From the NCBI GenBank assembly GCA_964627935.1, contig CAZVLB010000004.1:174822-238821 (forward strand): a stretch of DNA of 64,000 nt, read 5' to 3'. A model generated the notes under the pieces. That model did not search any database, had not been told where the DNA came from, and saw nothing but the letters and a program-made list of their open reading frames with translations. Both the position numbers and the translations under genes were made by a program. This DNA is from JAABVY01 sp964627935 (lineage in GTDB: Bacteria > Zixibacteria > MSB-5A5 > JAABVY01). This document shows positions 38,430 to 47,565 of the stretch, piece after piece. Position 1 is the stretch's first letter, and each line of letters starts with the position of its first letter.

Positions 38430-40023
38430 AAGTGACTTTGGCAAAGGCTGGCCAAAGGCCTCGAATTTTAAACGCTCAATTCGGTTTGAAGTTACATTGT
38501 TCGTATCGGCCATTATTCTGGCGCTTATGCTGATTACCGGCTATGTCATGTCCGATCGCTATGTTGATACAGTAACCAGGGGCATCGCGGAAAAAATGCT
38601 CATACAGGCCAGGTCATACTCGGGTCCGGCCGGGAAGCTTATAATTTCAATGGATGGCCCGGATGCTTTGTTGTTGAATAACATTTGCAAGAAACTGGCA
38701 GCCGATAATGCGGATATCTACTGGGCCGGAATCACCAATTCCGAAAGCGAATTTCTGGCACATACTGATCTGCAGAAAGTGATTTCATCAGAGCGAATGA
38801 AAGATATCCGGGCAAATCACCTCGCAGAAATATTGCGCCCCGATGAAATTTTTAATCTCGGTGATGATACCCTGTATGTTTCTGTTCCCATTACGGAAAA
38901 CGAGATTTTGCTTGGAAGACTGCATGTCGCCGCTTCTACGTCATCAATCGAAAAGGCCCGAAAAGACTCGACGGTGACTGTGGCCTCAATAACTATCCTG
39001 ATGATAATCTTCGGTCTGCCGCTTACTATGCTGGTCCTGCATGTCAGGCTCAAGCCGATTCGGACCATTACCAGCCACTTGAAAAATATCGATTTTGATC
39101 GAATCTCCCTCGACATCCCATTGAAAAAGAAGGATGATTTCGGTTATCTGGCGGAAACCTTGAAAGTTATGGGAGTAAAGCTGCAGGCTGCCCAGCGTGA
39201 ACAGATCGAAAAAGAGAGGATCGCACGCGAACTTGAAATTGCCAGGGAGATTCAAAACAGCCTTCTTCCAAAGAGCAATCCCTCCGCGGCGGAGCTTGAT
39301 TTCGCATGCGCCTACAGCAGCGCCAAAGAGGTTGGCGGCGACTATTACGATTTCATTGAATTTGACCCGGATCATCTGGGCATAATCGTGGCAGATGTCT
39401 CTGGTAAATCACTTCCGGGCATGCTGGTCATGTTGATGACCAGAGATATTGTCAAGGCCGCTACTCACAGCTATGATAATCCCGGCAAAATACTGAGCGC
39501 CATTAACAGAAAACTGAAAGAGAATATCAGGCCGGGCATGTTCGTTACGATGTTTTTGGGGATCTTTGAAAAATCCACTTCGAAATTCATATTTGCATCA
39601 GCCGGACATAATCCTCTGGTATGGTTTGATTCAGTGGCGAATGAATGCAGGCTCATAAAAACCAAAGGATATCCACTTGGGATGATGCCAGATAAGGTCT
39701 TCTTGGAGCGAATAGAATCAGATGAAATCAGGCTGTCTGCAAATGATTTGATTGTTCAATATACGGATGGAGTTAACGAGGCGCAAAATCCCGAGGGCGC
39801 TGAGTTCGGGTTGGACAGGTTTGTTGATTTGATTAAGGATCATGCCGCTTGCGATGTTAACAGCATAAGCGACCGTGTTCTCGATGGCCTGAACGAGTTT
39901 GTCAGAAATGCGGAGCAGTATGACGATATAACACTCCTGGCCGTAAAATGGCTGGGATCTGCTGATATGGAATCCATGAAACACAGTGAAGAGGCGAAGA
40001 TAATTGATGCTTACAATGAGTGA
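38416..40023 (+). CDS. Membrane SpoIIE/RsbU-type serine phosphatase
   Basis: 535 residues. TM1 about 24-46, extracytoplasmic sensor about 47-188, TM2 about 190-212, HAMP about 213-265, coiled coil with the LEIAREIQNSLLP linker typical of RsbU-like proteins, then a PP2C-type phosphatase about 295-515 with VGGDYYDF, ADVSGKSLPG, YTDGVNEAQNP and QYDDITLLAVK, which supply the metal-binding Asp residues. It should dephosphorylate a STAS anti-sigma antagonist in response to an outside signal. Start ATG after GGAG with a 7-nt spacer, overlapping the PorV-TPR gene by 14 nt. Confidence 0.93.
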   Translation: MKPNKSDFGKGWPKASNFKRSIRFEVTLFVSAIILALMLITGYVMSDRYVDTVTRGIAEKMLIQARSYSGPAGKLIISMDGPDALLLNNICKKLAADNADIYWAGITNSESEFLAHTDLQKVISSERMKDIRANHLAEILRPDEIFNLGDDTLYVSVPITENEILLGRLHVAASTSSIEKARKDSTVTVASITILMIIFGLPLTMLVLHVRLKPIRTITSHLKNIDFDRISLDIPLKKKDDFGYLAETLKVMGVKLQAAQREQIEKERIARELEIAREIQNSLLPKSNPSAAELDFACAYSSAKEVGGDYYDFIEFDPDHLGIIVADVSGKSLPGMLVMLMTRDIVKAATHSYDNPGKILSAINRKLKENIRPGMFVTMFLGIFEKSTSKFIFASAGHNPLVWFDSVANECRLIKTKGYPLGMMPDKVFLERIESDEIRLSANDLIVQYTDGVNEAQNPEGAEFGLDRFVDLIKDHAACDVNSISDRVLDGLNEFVRNAEQYDDITLLAVKWLGSADMESMKHSEEAKIIDAYNE

Positions 40024-40807
40024 TTCCAAATGCATTATTGTAATTCCAGAGTGTCTTGATCCGGATATTCTGGATACATTCTATAGCGATCTGGATCGTA
40101 TTGCGAATTCGCAGATAAAGCAGATCAGAGTGGATTGCTCAAATATTACCGAGGTCTCGGGAAGAAACCTGGTAATTATCTGGCAACTTTATGATAGATT
40201 GCGTGCAGTGGGTGTCGATATCGAATTTAAATCAGTTCCCCAAAAACTCGAGCATATTCTCAAGAGACATGTCTTCAATGGTTCCAACGCAAGGCATGTT
40301 TATGAAGCCGAGTCAACTCGGCAGCGGGAGGCGCTCGCGCCAGATAGTTCGCAGAAAATGATAGAATTGAGCTTCAGGCCGACCCGGGATGAAATCGATA
40401 ATACAGTCAACCTGCTCAAGGATTTCCTGCATGATAAAAGAGTCATTGATCTCGAGGTTTTCGAGCTCATGACCGTATTTTATGAGGCCGCGACAAATAT
40501 CCGCCTGCATGCAGATCTTAATCCCGATTCCTGGATCGATTTCACAGCACTGGTCTCGGGGGAAAACGTCTTTATGCGAATAGAGGATCGTGGAATTGCA
40601 TTTGACCCGACGTTGATGCTGAAAACATTTGATCCAACCCAGGCCATGAAAAGCCGGAAAAAGCGGGGGCTTGGTATCATATTGATGGCGAGGTTGGTAG
40701 ATTCAATGACATATCTAAGAAGTATGGATGGAAAAAACATTCTGTATTTAAATAAATCTCTAACCAGGGGAGAGAAAAAATATGTTGTCGCATCAAGTTA
40801 TAAATGA
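40007..40807 (+). CDS. STAS-HATPase fusion (anti-sigma/RsbW-like kinase)
   Basis: About 266 residues. N-terminal STAS domain about 8-95 (IRVDCSNITEVSGRNLVIIW) followed by an RsbW/SpoIIAB-type HATPase_c_2 domain about 115-250: FELMTVFYEAATNIRLHA is the N box, IEDRGIAFDP the G1 box and KKRGLGIILMARLVDS the G2 box. A serine kinase that binds a sigma factor or other target and phosphorylates STAS partners is expected; fusion of both partner types in one chain is less common. The start is uncertain: TTG 40004, ATG 40007 and ATG 40016 are all in frame. It overlaps the phosphatase gene. Confidence 0.85.
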   Translation: MLTMSDSKCIIVIPECLDPDILDTFYSDLDRIANSQIKQIRVDCSNITEVSGRNLVIIWQLYDRLRAVGVDIEFKSVPQKLEHILKRHVFNGSNARHVYEAESTRQREALAPDSSQKMIELSFRPTRDEIDNTVNLLKDFLHDKRVIDLEVFELMTVFYEAATNIRLHADLNPDSWIDFTALVSGENVFMRIEDRGIAFDPTLMLKTFDPTQAMKSRKKRGLGIILMARLVDSMTYLRSMDGKNILYLNKSLTRGEKKYVVASSYK

Positions 40808-41126
40808 TGAGGCGGCCTTAATCAACACCGGACGTGAACTTGATAATAATAATGCTCATGAAATGGTTGAATTGATTACGGAGCTTCAAAGTAAGCAATA
40901 TAAGTATGTCTTTTTGGACTTTACCGAGCTGGAGTTTCTTTCTTCAGCCGGTGTCGGGTCTATTCTTGGCACAATCGAAATACTGAGAGAGGCCGGTGGA
41001 GATATTGTTATCTGCAATGCCTCGGAGAAGATTCTGCATATCCTGGATGTGCTCGATCTGACCGATTATCTTACTATCAAGAAATCTGTCGAAGAAGCCA
41101 GAAAAACATATGTAGATGCCAATTGA
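40782..41126 (+). CDS. STAS anti-anti-sigma factor
   Basis: 114 residues, a complete single STAS domain (RsbV/SpoIIAA type). The loop LEFLSSAGVGSILG carries the Ser that the kinase phosphorylates and the phosphatase clears in partner switching. Start ATG after GGGGAG with a 9-nt spacer, overlapping the STAS-HATPase gene by 26 nt. Together with the two preceding genes this is a full partner-switching module: phosphatase, kinase, switch protein. No sigma factor is encoded beside it, so its target may be non-sigma or elsewhere. Confidence 0.92.
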   Translation: MLSHQVINDEAALINTGRELDNNNAHEMVELITELQSKQYKYVFLDFTELEFLSSAGVGSILGTIEILREAGGDIVICNASEKILHILDVLDLTDYLTIKKSVEEARKTYVDAN

Positions 41127-41139
41127 TCGGAAGTTTGAG

Positions 41140-42777
41140 ATGGATACGTCCGCCAAAAGCAATATGATCATAAATACAAATCGACGGGAATTTGAAAAAC
41201 AGCTAATGGCTCTTGATGCTCTTTCCAAGCTTACCGCGAAATTTTCAAAGAGCACCGATTTTGGGCACTTGATTCAGGTTCTGCTCTGGACACTATCCGG
41301 TCAATTCTCCATTGCAAACTCATTTGCCATTGTTAAAAGGCCAGGCGCGAGGGATGATAGCTTTTTATATCTTGGCACAGGCAAGCTGATGAATTCCAAT
41401 GCACTAAAAGAATTTGAGCTTAGCCGGGAATACCAGGAGTATTTTGTTGATAATCAATCGATCAGAAACGTGTTTGAACTTGAGTTGCCAAGCCATCTGG
41501 CAGGCTTTGTCTTCATTGCAAGCGAATGCGGCCTGGAACTGATATGTCCACTGGTTAATAATAAACGCTTTTTAGGTGTAATCGGGCTGGGCAAGAAGGT
41601 AACCAAAGAAGCTATCGATAAGCAGGAAATCGAGCTTATCTCGACCCTCATACAAACTGTCACTCCATTCCTGGTTAACAGCTATTTATTCTGGGAAATG
41701 GCCACACTCAAAGCATGGTATGTTGATATTCTGGACAGTATCAATCAGGGAATTTATGTCTTTGATGAGAACAACAAGCTGAAAAAGATGAACCTGGCGG
41801 GATTTGCGATTCTGAAGAGCATGAAGCCGACTTTGCCGGATATCAATATGATGCAGGGCGCGCCACTGGAACTGATTTTTCCCGATGATATATTTTCGGG
41901 CTGGAACAAAAGATTGATGGCGCTGAAAAATAAAAATAAACGAGCCCTGATTGAAAATATGATCGCCAGAAGCGATGAAATCAAAAAGATATTTAATGTC
42001 CGCCTGAGTCTTTCCATAAATGAATCCCAATCGTGCAAGGATATGATCATTACTCTGGATGATGTTACTCAGCAGAAGGAAAATGAGGAAATGATGTTCA
42101 ATCTGGAGAAACTGGCCGATAAGGGGTCCATGGCCTCCTCTATAGCGCATGAGCTGAATAACTTCCTGGGCATGATAATGGGTGGAGCTGAGATAACCGA
42201 GGTTGCTCTTAAAAGAGATCAATATGACAAGGCGGAAAATACACTGGAAAAGGTCAAGGACAATATCATGAATATGAAGAGATATACCGCCGGCCTGATG
42301 GACTATGAAAAGCTTAAACCCAGCAAAAGCATCGCTGACATCAACAAAATTATATCCGATGTGATTTCTTTTGTGTCTGTACAGAAAAAATATAGAAATC
42401 TAAAGATCAATTCAGAGTTCGATCGAAATATTATTAAATTTGAGATGGATAAGGACCAGATTGCCCAGGTGATATTGAACTTCATGAGTAATGCGGCCGA
42501 TGCGATTGGGGAAGCCAACAGAACGGATGGTATAATCTCAATCCGAACAGAAGCGGATGCGGACAATGTTGTTTTGATTATCTCCGACAATGGCTGCGGT
42601 ATGCCGGATGAAGTCAAATCCGAGCTCTTTGAAAATAGGCTCACAACAAAAGAGAGTGGACATGGTCATGGACTTCTGACGTGCGGAAAAATACTGAAAT
42701 ATCATAATGCAAACGTTGAGGTGGATTCAGCTCCCGGCAAAGGCACAATCTTTAAGATTACATTTACTATCCAGTGA
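41140..42777 (+). CDS. GAF/PAS sensor histidine kinase
   Basis: About 545 residues. A GAF-like domain about 20-195 (ECGLELICPLVNNKRFLGVI), a PAS domain about 200-325 (WYVDILDSINQGIYVFDENN), then HisKA with His in SMASSIAHELNNFLG and HATPase_c with VILNFMSNAADAI, ISDNGCGMPDE and GHGHGLLTCGKILKYH. No membrane segment, so it senses an internal signal or docks on a partner. I prefer ATG 41140 (GGAAG, 6-nt spacer), 13 nt after the STAS stop; ATG 41116 would overlap that gene but lacks a ribosome site. Last gene of the giant-protein operon. No response regulator follows. Confidence 0.88.
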   Translation: MDTSAKSNMIINTNRREFEKQLMALDALSKLTAKFSKSTDFGHLIQVLLWTLSGQFSIANSFAIVKRPGARDDSFLYLGTGKLMNSNALKEFELSREYQEYFVDNQSIRNVFELELPSHLAGFVFIASECGLELICPLVNNKRFLGVIGLGKKVTKEAIDKQEIELISTLIQTVTPFLVNSYLFWEMATLKAWYVDILDSINQGIYVFDENNKLKKMNLAGFAILKSMKPTLPDINMMQGAPLELIFPDDIFSGWNKRLMALKNKNKRALIENMIARSDEIKKIFNVRLSLSINESQSCKDMIITLDDVTQQKENEEMMFNLEKLADKGSMASSIAHELNNFLGMIMGGAEITEVALKRDQYDKAENTLEKVKDNIMNMKRYTAGLMDYEKLKPSKSIADINKIISDVISFVSVQKKYRNLKINSEFDRNIIKFEMDKDQIAQVILNFMSNAADAIGEANRTDGIISIRTEADADNVVLIISDNGCGMPDEVKSELFENRLTTKESGHGHGLLTCGKILKYHNANVEVDSAPGKGTIFKITFTIQ

Positions 42778-42912
42778 TTTGGCCTGAGAATACTTTTAAG
42801 ACAAGCTTGTTTAAATCTACCGGTTACTGCCCCCATTAGCATTTAAAACCGCTATTTCAAATGTCATTATCTCCTGCGACATGGCCTGGTCGACATAATT
42901 TCAGAGTTGAGT

Positions 42913-43350
42913 TCATGGATTGCTTTTCAATAATTCTGATACTATCCGATAGGCATGGGCCACCGCCGGAAAACAGACGGTCATTGGTATGTCTGAATTC
43001 ATGAGTTTTTCGGGATCGTCATCTTTTGTGAGATCCAATCCGGTTAATTCGCGGCAATAAATGGTTTTCATCTCATCCTCAAAACGACGACGAAATTCCT
43101 GAGCGATTTTGGCAGTCTCCAGCCATTCCTCAATATTGGTGCTTTGTTTTCGAATAATGCCGATAGCCATTGTTGCTCCGGCAACCGCTCCGCAGACACT
43201 ACCGGTGTTGCCGATTCCGCCTCCAAAACAGGTAGCGATTCCGGGAATCAGCTCGTTTTCAATATTATAATCCTGACACACGGCCAGGAGTACGGCCTCC
43301 GATCAAACATGGCCCTCTTGCATAATCTTAGCGGCTAAATTTTGCTCCAT
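42913..43350 (-). CDS. Selenocysteine-containing C_GCAxxG_C_C family redox protein
   Basis: One 145-residue protein if the UGA at 43305-43303 is selenocysteine. Codon 16 is exactly where the family has its first conserved Cys (G-H-V-U-S-E-A-V-L-L-A). Downstream conserved residues are intact: CFGGGIG at 41-47, CGAVAGA at 53-59, Cys99 and Cys126. The reading frame is uninterrupted on both sides, and the start ATG has AAAGGA at good spacing. Without recoding the protein would lose its N-terminus. A small hairpin follows the UGA at the right distance. Family members are small redox-active proteins of unknown substrate. Stand-alone gene convergent with the kinase operon. Confidence 0.87.
43271..43289 (-). 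promoter_or_regulatory. Candidate bacterial SECIS hairpin
   Basis: Starting 14 nt after the UGA the mRNA can form UCCUG, a nine-nt loop starting with G, and CAGGA. The loop begins at +19, close to the loop position in the peroxiredoxin element of this window (+18). The stem is short and the loop lacks a GGUC, so it is weaker than the other; a GGCC/GGCC hairpin nearer the UGA is an alternative. Confidence 0.45.
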
Positions 43351-43760
43351 AGCATCCTTTCTTAATGGTTATTATCCATATAATGCAATATTAATCCTGT
43401 TTGCAAATTAAAATGTCACCTGAAAGGTTCATAGCCTGCTTTTATTATTGCAAAATAACAATCGGGAAGATTTCTGGGGAAAACGGAAAATGATACAATT
43501 GCTCGTATGGTCATTTATCAATTTAGGAGGGGCTATTCAATGCAGCTATGACTGCTTTCAGTTCACAAAACAGCAAACTGTTCATTTTACATATCGACAT
43601 AAAATGACAGGCCCGATATCTAATCTTCCCAAAATTTTGTGGATTTCGTGTTTCAGATCAACATCAATTACTCTTCGGTATGCGGAACACTCTGGAAGAC
43701 AATAAAATAATAATATGCTTGGTCGTCTTGGGCCGATCTTGTTTATCTTTTTAGACCGCC
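43351..43760. other. Intergenic region with a repeat copy
   Basis: 410 bp. The first part holds the selenoprotein leader. At about 43527 there is a good ribosome site, AGGAGGGGC, followed by ATG and only two sense codons before a stop (43540-43551), perhaps a remnant of a lost gene. The right half is repeat copy A. No intact gene is seen. Confidence 0.5.
43601..43710 (+). repeat. Dispersed intergenic repeat, copy A
   Basis: Core AAAATGACAGGCCCGATATC, then TCTTCCCAAAATTTTGTGGA. Alignable to three other places (44751, 46911, 58844), and over about 100 bp to copy D through the shared TCTGGAAGACAATAAAATAA-like end. Slightly diverged from the others. Confidence 0.65.
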
Positions 43761-44657
43761 CTAGCGAGGTATTGACTTTTTCAGTTCACTAATCAGTCCG
43801 CGAAACCATGGGTATCTGACAGATTTCTCCTTCTGTAGCAGTCTCAGGAAAAGTCGCTTCTGCTCCGGCGAGGTACCGGCGATATACAGATGGTAGCATA
43901 GTCTTAAAGACTCAAGACACTTTTTGTCATGATGTGCGTACTCGATGCTTGCATCTGTCCATCGCCAGGGCGGATTACACTGGCTAACCCGCTGTTCATA
44001 ATCAGGCCATATCAAGTGGTCCCAAAGTCCTTCTTCAATTGTGAAGCTTCGCAATTGACGAGGTTTGTACTCACATATCCACGGCATATTTTTCTTGTCC
44101 TGATACCAACGGTGAGTATTAGGGCTGGTATATTTTTCCATGGTGCCAGCTATGAAGCGTACTTTTCGTTTGATAGAATTTATGTCTATGTGCTCAATAT
44201 CGGACAACTTCATCAGGAAATCGTGAAGGTTACCAAAAGTGTCTCCTGACATAATTACGTCAACAAAAGCAATACCTCGTTCTCTATACTGAAGATTACC
44301 GGGATTTAAGCCCAAACTGTTCAATTGCTCACTAAAACCTTCTATTGCCCCGGGATACTTACCTTTCACTTCGTTATATGAATCCGTAAGCGACACGTTG
44401 AGAAGAACACAACCTGTCTCCCATGATGTATCAGATAGAATGCCGCTTAAGTAGTCGAATGCTTTCTCTAAGGAACGGCCGATAAAGATCAAATCAGAGT
44501 TGTCTGACATCGAGAGAATTCTTGCGCAGCTTTTTGGTAGAACGTCAAGGTAGTGTTTTATTCCACCGTAATATCTATCTTCATGCTCCAAAGGACCATC
44601 GAGCAGAGAGCCAAGCTGCTCCCTTTTCTTAATGTCCCATCTGAATGGTTTACTCAT
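43761..44657 (-). CDS. Conserved hypothetical protein
   Basis: 298 residues from ATG 44657; a TTG at 44693 would extend it but neither start has a clear Shine-Dalgarno. No signal peptide. Segments DLIFIGRSLEKAFDYLSGIL and SDTSWETGCVLLNVS resemble a family of unknown function with a phosphoribosyltransferase-like feel; I cannot name it. The C-terminal third is rich in Trp, His and Arg. The gene is alone, flanked on both sides by copies of the dispersed repeat (A and B), which suggests a movable single-gene insertion. Function unknown. Confidence 0.6.
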   Translation of the reverse strand: MSKPFRWDIKKREQLGSLLDGPLEHEDRYYGGIKHYLDVLPKSCARILSMSDNSDLIFIGRSLEKAFDYLSGILSDTSWETGCVLLNVSLTDSYNEVKGKYPGAIEGFSEQLNSLGLNPGNLQYRERGIAFVDVIMSGDTFGNLHDFLMKLSDIEHIDINSIKRKVRFIAGTMEKYTSPNTHRWYQDKKNMPWICEYKPRQLRSFTIEEGLWDHLIWPDYEQRVSQCNPPWRWTDASIEYAHHDKKCLESLRLCYHLYIAGTSPEQKRLFLRLLQKEKSVRYPWFRGLISELKKSIPR

Positions 44658-45142
44658 AATAAATAGACTATATTTCTTAATCACAATTGTCAATGGAAAA
44701 ACGACTTCATACAGGGGAAAAGAGAAAGCCCGATATTTGTCGGGCTCTTAAAATTAATGGCGGCCCGGATATCACTTTCCCCAAACTTTTGTGGAATATT
44801 AGTCCAATGTGAAAATAGACTACTGAGTAAAGAGCAGAACACATGGGCAGACAATAAATTAGCATAATCTAAAGGCCAACCTCGTATCGCCGGATAAGGG
44901 ATTATGCGGAACATTCCCACAGCGTTTGCAACGAGAAGTCAAAAGATGTTTCGCGAGATTCGGCACTTGTGCGCCTATAGCGGACAATATATGTCTTGGT
45001 TTTCTCTTATGATTAGGTTATATTTCGTGAGCTTCGGGAGATTAGAAGAGAGGGAGTCGGAGGTTTAAAACAGACGTCCTTTCGCCAACCCGGGTGATTT
45101 GCTCTTTCCTTTACGCAACAATAATAGAGAAATGAGGAGTTA
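44658..45142. other. Intergenic region with hairpin and repeat copy
   Basis: 485 bp between divergent single genes. It contains AGCCCGA-TATTTG-TCGGGCT (44727-44746), a hairpin with no good T-run on either side, and then repeat copy B. The rest, 44800-45130, holds no coding frame or RNA that I can support; promoters for both flanking genes should lie here. Confidence 0.45.
44751..44800 (+). repeat. Dispersed intergenic repeat, copy B
   Basis: AATGGCGGCCCGGATATCAC followed by TTTCCCCAAACTTTTGTGGA, nearly identical in its core to copy D. A hairpin lies just before it, as before copy C. Confidence 0.7.
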
Positions 45143-46819
45143 GTGAAGCAAAGAAACACGACCTTGGCGGTGTTTATGATTATCGCTGTATCTTTCACGG
45201 CTATTACGAACCTGCAAAGTCAGGCCGCTGCGATAGCCGGTGACGCTTACTATGACATAGGCGATTTTCACCGTCCGGTGTCAACGGAATCGGAGCAAGC
45301 CCAGGTGTGGTTTGACCGAGGATTGGCCATGTGCCACGCCTTCAACCATGAAGAAGCAGTGCGCTGTTTTGAGAAGGCGCTGAAGGCCGATCCATCGATG
45401 GCAATGGGTTATTGGGGAATGGCGTACGCCTGGGGCCCTAATATTAACATCATGGAGATCGCACCGCATCAGGTTGCTCAGGCGGCGTTCAGTATCAGAT
45501 TGGCCAAACTCAATGCAGACAATGCGACAGCATTGGAAAAGGAGCTTATTGAGACGCTTGGGTTACGCTATGCCGTTCCGGTGCCGGACAATCGAGAATC
45601 CCTGAACAGGGCATACGCCGATGGGATGAGAAAGATATACAGTCGTTACCAGAGTGATCCCCTTGTTGCAACATTGTATGCTGAGGCGCTGATGAATCTG
45701 CGACCATGGAATCATTGGAGCAAAGAGGGGGTGCCCGCAGAGGAGACCCCCGAAATCATCGCGGTCCTCGAACAAGGGCTTGATCAGCACCCGGACTATC
45801 CGGGACTATGTCATTTCTATATCCATGCTATTGAGGCATCTCCCAATCCTGAAAAGGGTCTACCGGCTGCAAACAGGCTGCGCGACGCCATGCCGGGAGC
45901 GGGCCACCTTGTCCACATGCCATCTCACATTGATGTACTGGTCGGAGATTACGACGAAGTCATCGCTGCCAACCAGCGCGCGATTGCGGCTGACAAGGTA
46001 TTCCTGAGTCGTGAGGGCGCATACAATCTTTACACGCTTTATCGTGTGCATAACTATCATTTTCTCGTTTATGGCGCCATGTTCGACGGCCAGAGCGAGC
46101 TTGCCCTTAGTACTGCCCGACAGATTCGTGAGCAGATTCCCGAGGACATGCTACGAGAATGGACTGATTATGTCGACGCATTCATACCGACACCCCTCCA
46201 CGTGCTGGTTCGATTCGGTCGCTGGGAAGATATCCTGCGCGAGCCCGAGCCCGATTCCTTCTTGCCGATGACGCGATCAATTTGGCATTACGCCCGCGCG
46301 ATTGCTTACTCTACGACTGGTCGCGTGGAACCGGCGGAACGCGAGCAAGAAGCGTTTCGCAGGACATATGCCATGGTGCCCGAAACAAGCATCCTTTTCA
46401 AGAACACATCACGCGATATACTTGGCGTCGCCGAAGCGATGATGGCCGGGGAAATCGACTATCGCAAAGGCGAATACGAAACCGCTTTTCTTCATTTGCG
46501 TGAGGCCGTTCGGCGGGACGATAGTCTGAATTACGATGAACCCTGGGGATGGATGCAACCGGCTCGTCATGCACTGGGCGCGCTCCTGCTTGAACAGGGA
46601 AGGCTAACGGAGGCCGAACAAGTCTACCGAGAGGACCTCAAGAGACACCCGAACAATGTGTGGGCTCTTCAGGGGCTTGGCGAGTGCTTGGAAAAGCAGG
46701 GCAGGACCGACGAAGCGACCGAGATCCACACTATATTTGAAGTAGCCTGTAAGCGGTCGGACGTTAAAGTCGATCGTTCCTGCTACTGCAAAACTAAGGG
46801 ATTGGATGACGACAATTAG
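45143..46819 (+). CDS. Exported TPR-repeat protein
   Basis: 558 residues. GTG start with AGGAG only three nt upstream, then a signal peptide about 1-30 (hydrophobic core, ending QAAA). TPR-like helices run through the protein (FDRGLAMCHAFNHEEAVRCF, EKALKADPSMAMGYWGMAYA, HALGALLLEQGRLTEAEQVY, HPNNVWALQGLGECLEKQGR). HLVHMPSHIDVLVGDYDEVI is a conserved block of a family seen mainly in secreted or periplasmic bacterial proteins of unknown function. Base composition looks more GC-rich than the gene to its left, and the gene sits between repeat copies B and C, so acquisition by transfer is possible. A terminator follows. Confidence 0.8.
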   Translation: MKQRNTTLAVFMIIAVSFTAITNLQSQAAAIAGDAYYDIGDFHRPVSTESEQAQVWFDRGLAMCHAFNHEEAVRCFEKALKADPSMAMGYWGMAYAWGPNINIMEIAPHQVAQAAFSIRLAKLNADNATALEKELIETLGLRYAVPVPDNRESLNRAYADGMRKIYSRYQSDPLVATLYAEALMNLRPWNHWSKEGVPAEETPEIIAVLEQGLDQHPDYPGLCHFYIHAIEASPNPEKGLPAANRLRDAMPGAGHLVHMPSHIDVLVGDYDEVIAANQRAIAADKVFLSREGAYNLYTLYRVHNYHFLVYGAMFDGQSELALSTARQIREQIPEDMLREWTDYVDAFIPTPLHVLVRFGRWEDILREPEPDSFLPMTRSIWHYARAIAYSTTGRVEPAEREQEAFRRTYAMVPETSILFKNTSRDILGVAEAMMAGEIDYRKGEYETAFLHLREAVRRDDSLNYDEPWGWMQPARHALGALLLEQGRLTEAEQVYREDLKRHPNNVWALQGLGECLEKQGRTDEATEIHTIFEVACKRSDVKVDRSCYCKTKGLDDDN

Positions 46820-46881
46820 GGTGAACTGGCCACCTCTCGTCAGATGTGAATCGGGACGCGCTAAACAGAGGCGATACATAG

Positions 46882-46910
46882 AAAGCTCCCGTCACCGTGA
46901 GCTTTTTTTT
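46882..46910 (+). terminator. Rho-independent terminator after the TPR gene
   Basis: AAAGCTC, loop CCGTCACCGT, GAGCTTT, then TTTTT. It ends directly at the start of repeat copy C. Confidence 0.8.
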
Positions 46911-46952
46911 AAAATGGCGGCCCCGATATCACTCCTTTAAAACTTACATGGA
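46911..46952 (+). repeat. Dispersed intergenic repeat, copy C (shortened)
   Basis: AAAATGGCGGCCCCGATATC then ACTC matches copies B and D; after that the similarity fades (ACTTACATGGAATTC). Confidence 0.6.
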
Positions 46953-47112
46953 ATTCGTATTTCCGTGGAATATCCAGCTATTCGCAGGCGAAAAATGCAG
47001 GAAAGTAATCAAGTTAGGGGCCGCAAATAGGCCTCTCTGCTCCGTCCGGGCAAATAGTCAATGCATTAACGTGAACTGTAGTCGTTTGCCATGTGACCTG
47101 ATCCCATCTGCT

Positions 47113-47565
47113 CTAATTTGTTTGCGACAATATGTCCTCTCTGCTAAAACGGCCAATCACAGACTTCCGGTTGGCTGTTCTATGGATGAGCTCAATTATG
47201 GCAGTACTATCTGAAAAGGGCAGCCTGATTGTAGTGTTGATGGGTTTCATCCAGGTGTACTGTTCAAAAGAGACTTCGTTATGTGCCGTTAAAACTTCTA
47301 CACCATATATCCCATAGATCTTGGCTATCGGGACCGGGGTAAATGCTGAATCAATGATACGCGCATTAATCAGTCGATATGCAGAACCATCAAAACTCAC
47401 ATCGAGGTAGAGAATGCTCGGATGTGCCCCCATGCCCTGGTGTGGTTCATTGATTATCTGGTCCTCTTGTATTCCGGGGCCATAACAGCCGGCCAGCACA
47501 AGGGCCAATATTGTTATACACCACGGGAGTGTATATAATATGTTCTGTTCGCTTATTCTAAACAT
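47113..47565 (-). CDS. Hypothetical lipoprotein
   Basis: 150 residues with a long n-region and lipobox LVLAGC (Cys near 27). The mature part is about 120 residues with beta character (DVSFDGSAYRLINARIID, YGIYGVEVL, TTIRLPFSDSTAIIEL), perhaps an Ig-like or carboxypeptidase-regulatory-like sandwich. Not recognised. Weak Shine-Dalgarno (AAGAG). It lies alone between repeat copy C and a long gene-free region. Confidence 0.65.
   Translation of the reverse strand: MFRISEQNILYTLPWCITILALVLAGCYGPGIQEDQIINEPHQGMGAHPSILYLDVSFDGSAYRLINARIIDSAFTPVPIAKIYGIYGVEVLTAHNEVSFEQYTWMKPINTTIRLPFSDSTAIIELIHRTANRKSVIGRFSREDILSQTN

Noticed and set aside
43540..43551. Three-codon frame after a strong ribosome site
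   Set aside because: Too short to be a gene and with no attenuator structure around it; listed only as a possible remnant.
44727..44746. Hairpin AGCCCGA/TCGGGCT as a terminator
   Set aside because: No gene ends before it on either strand and the T-runs are poor; kept only as part of the region before repeat B.
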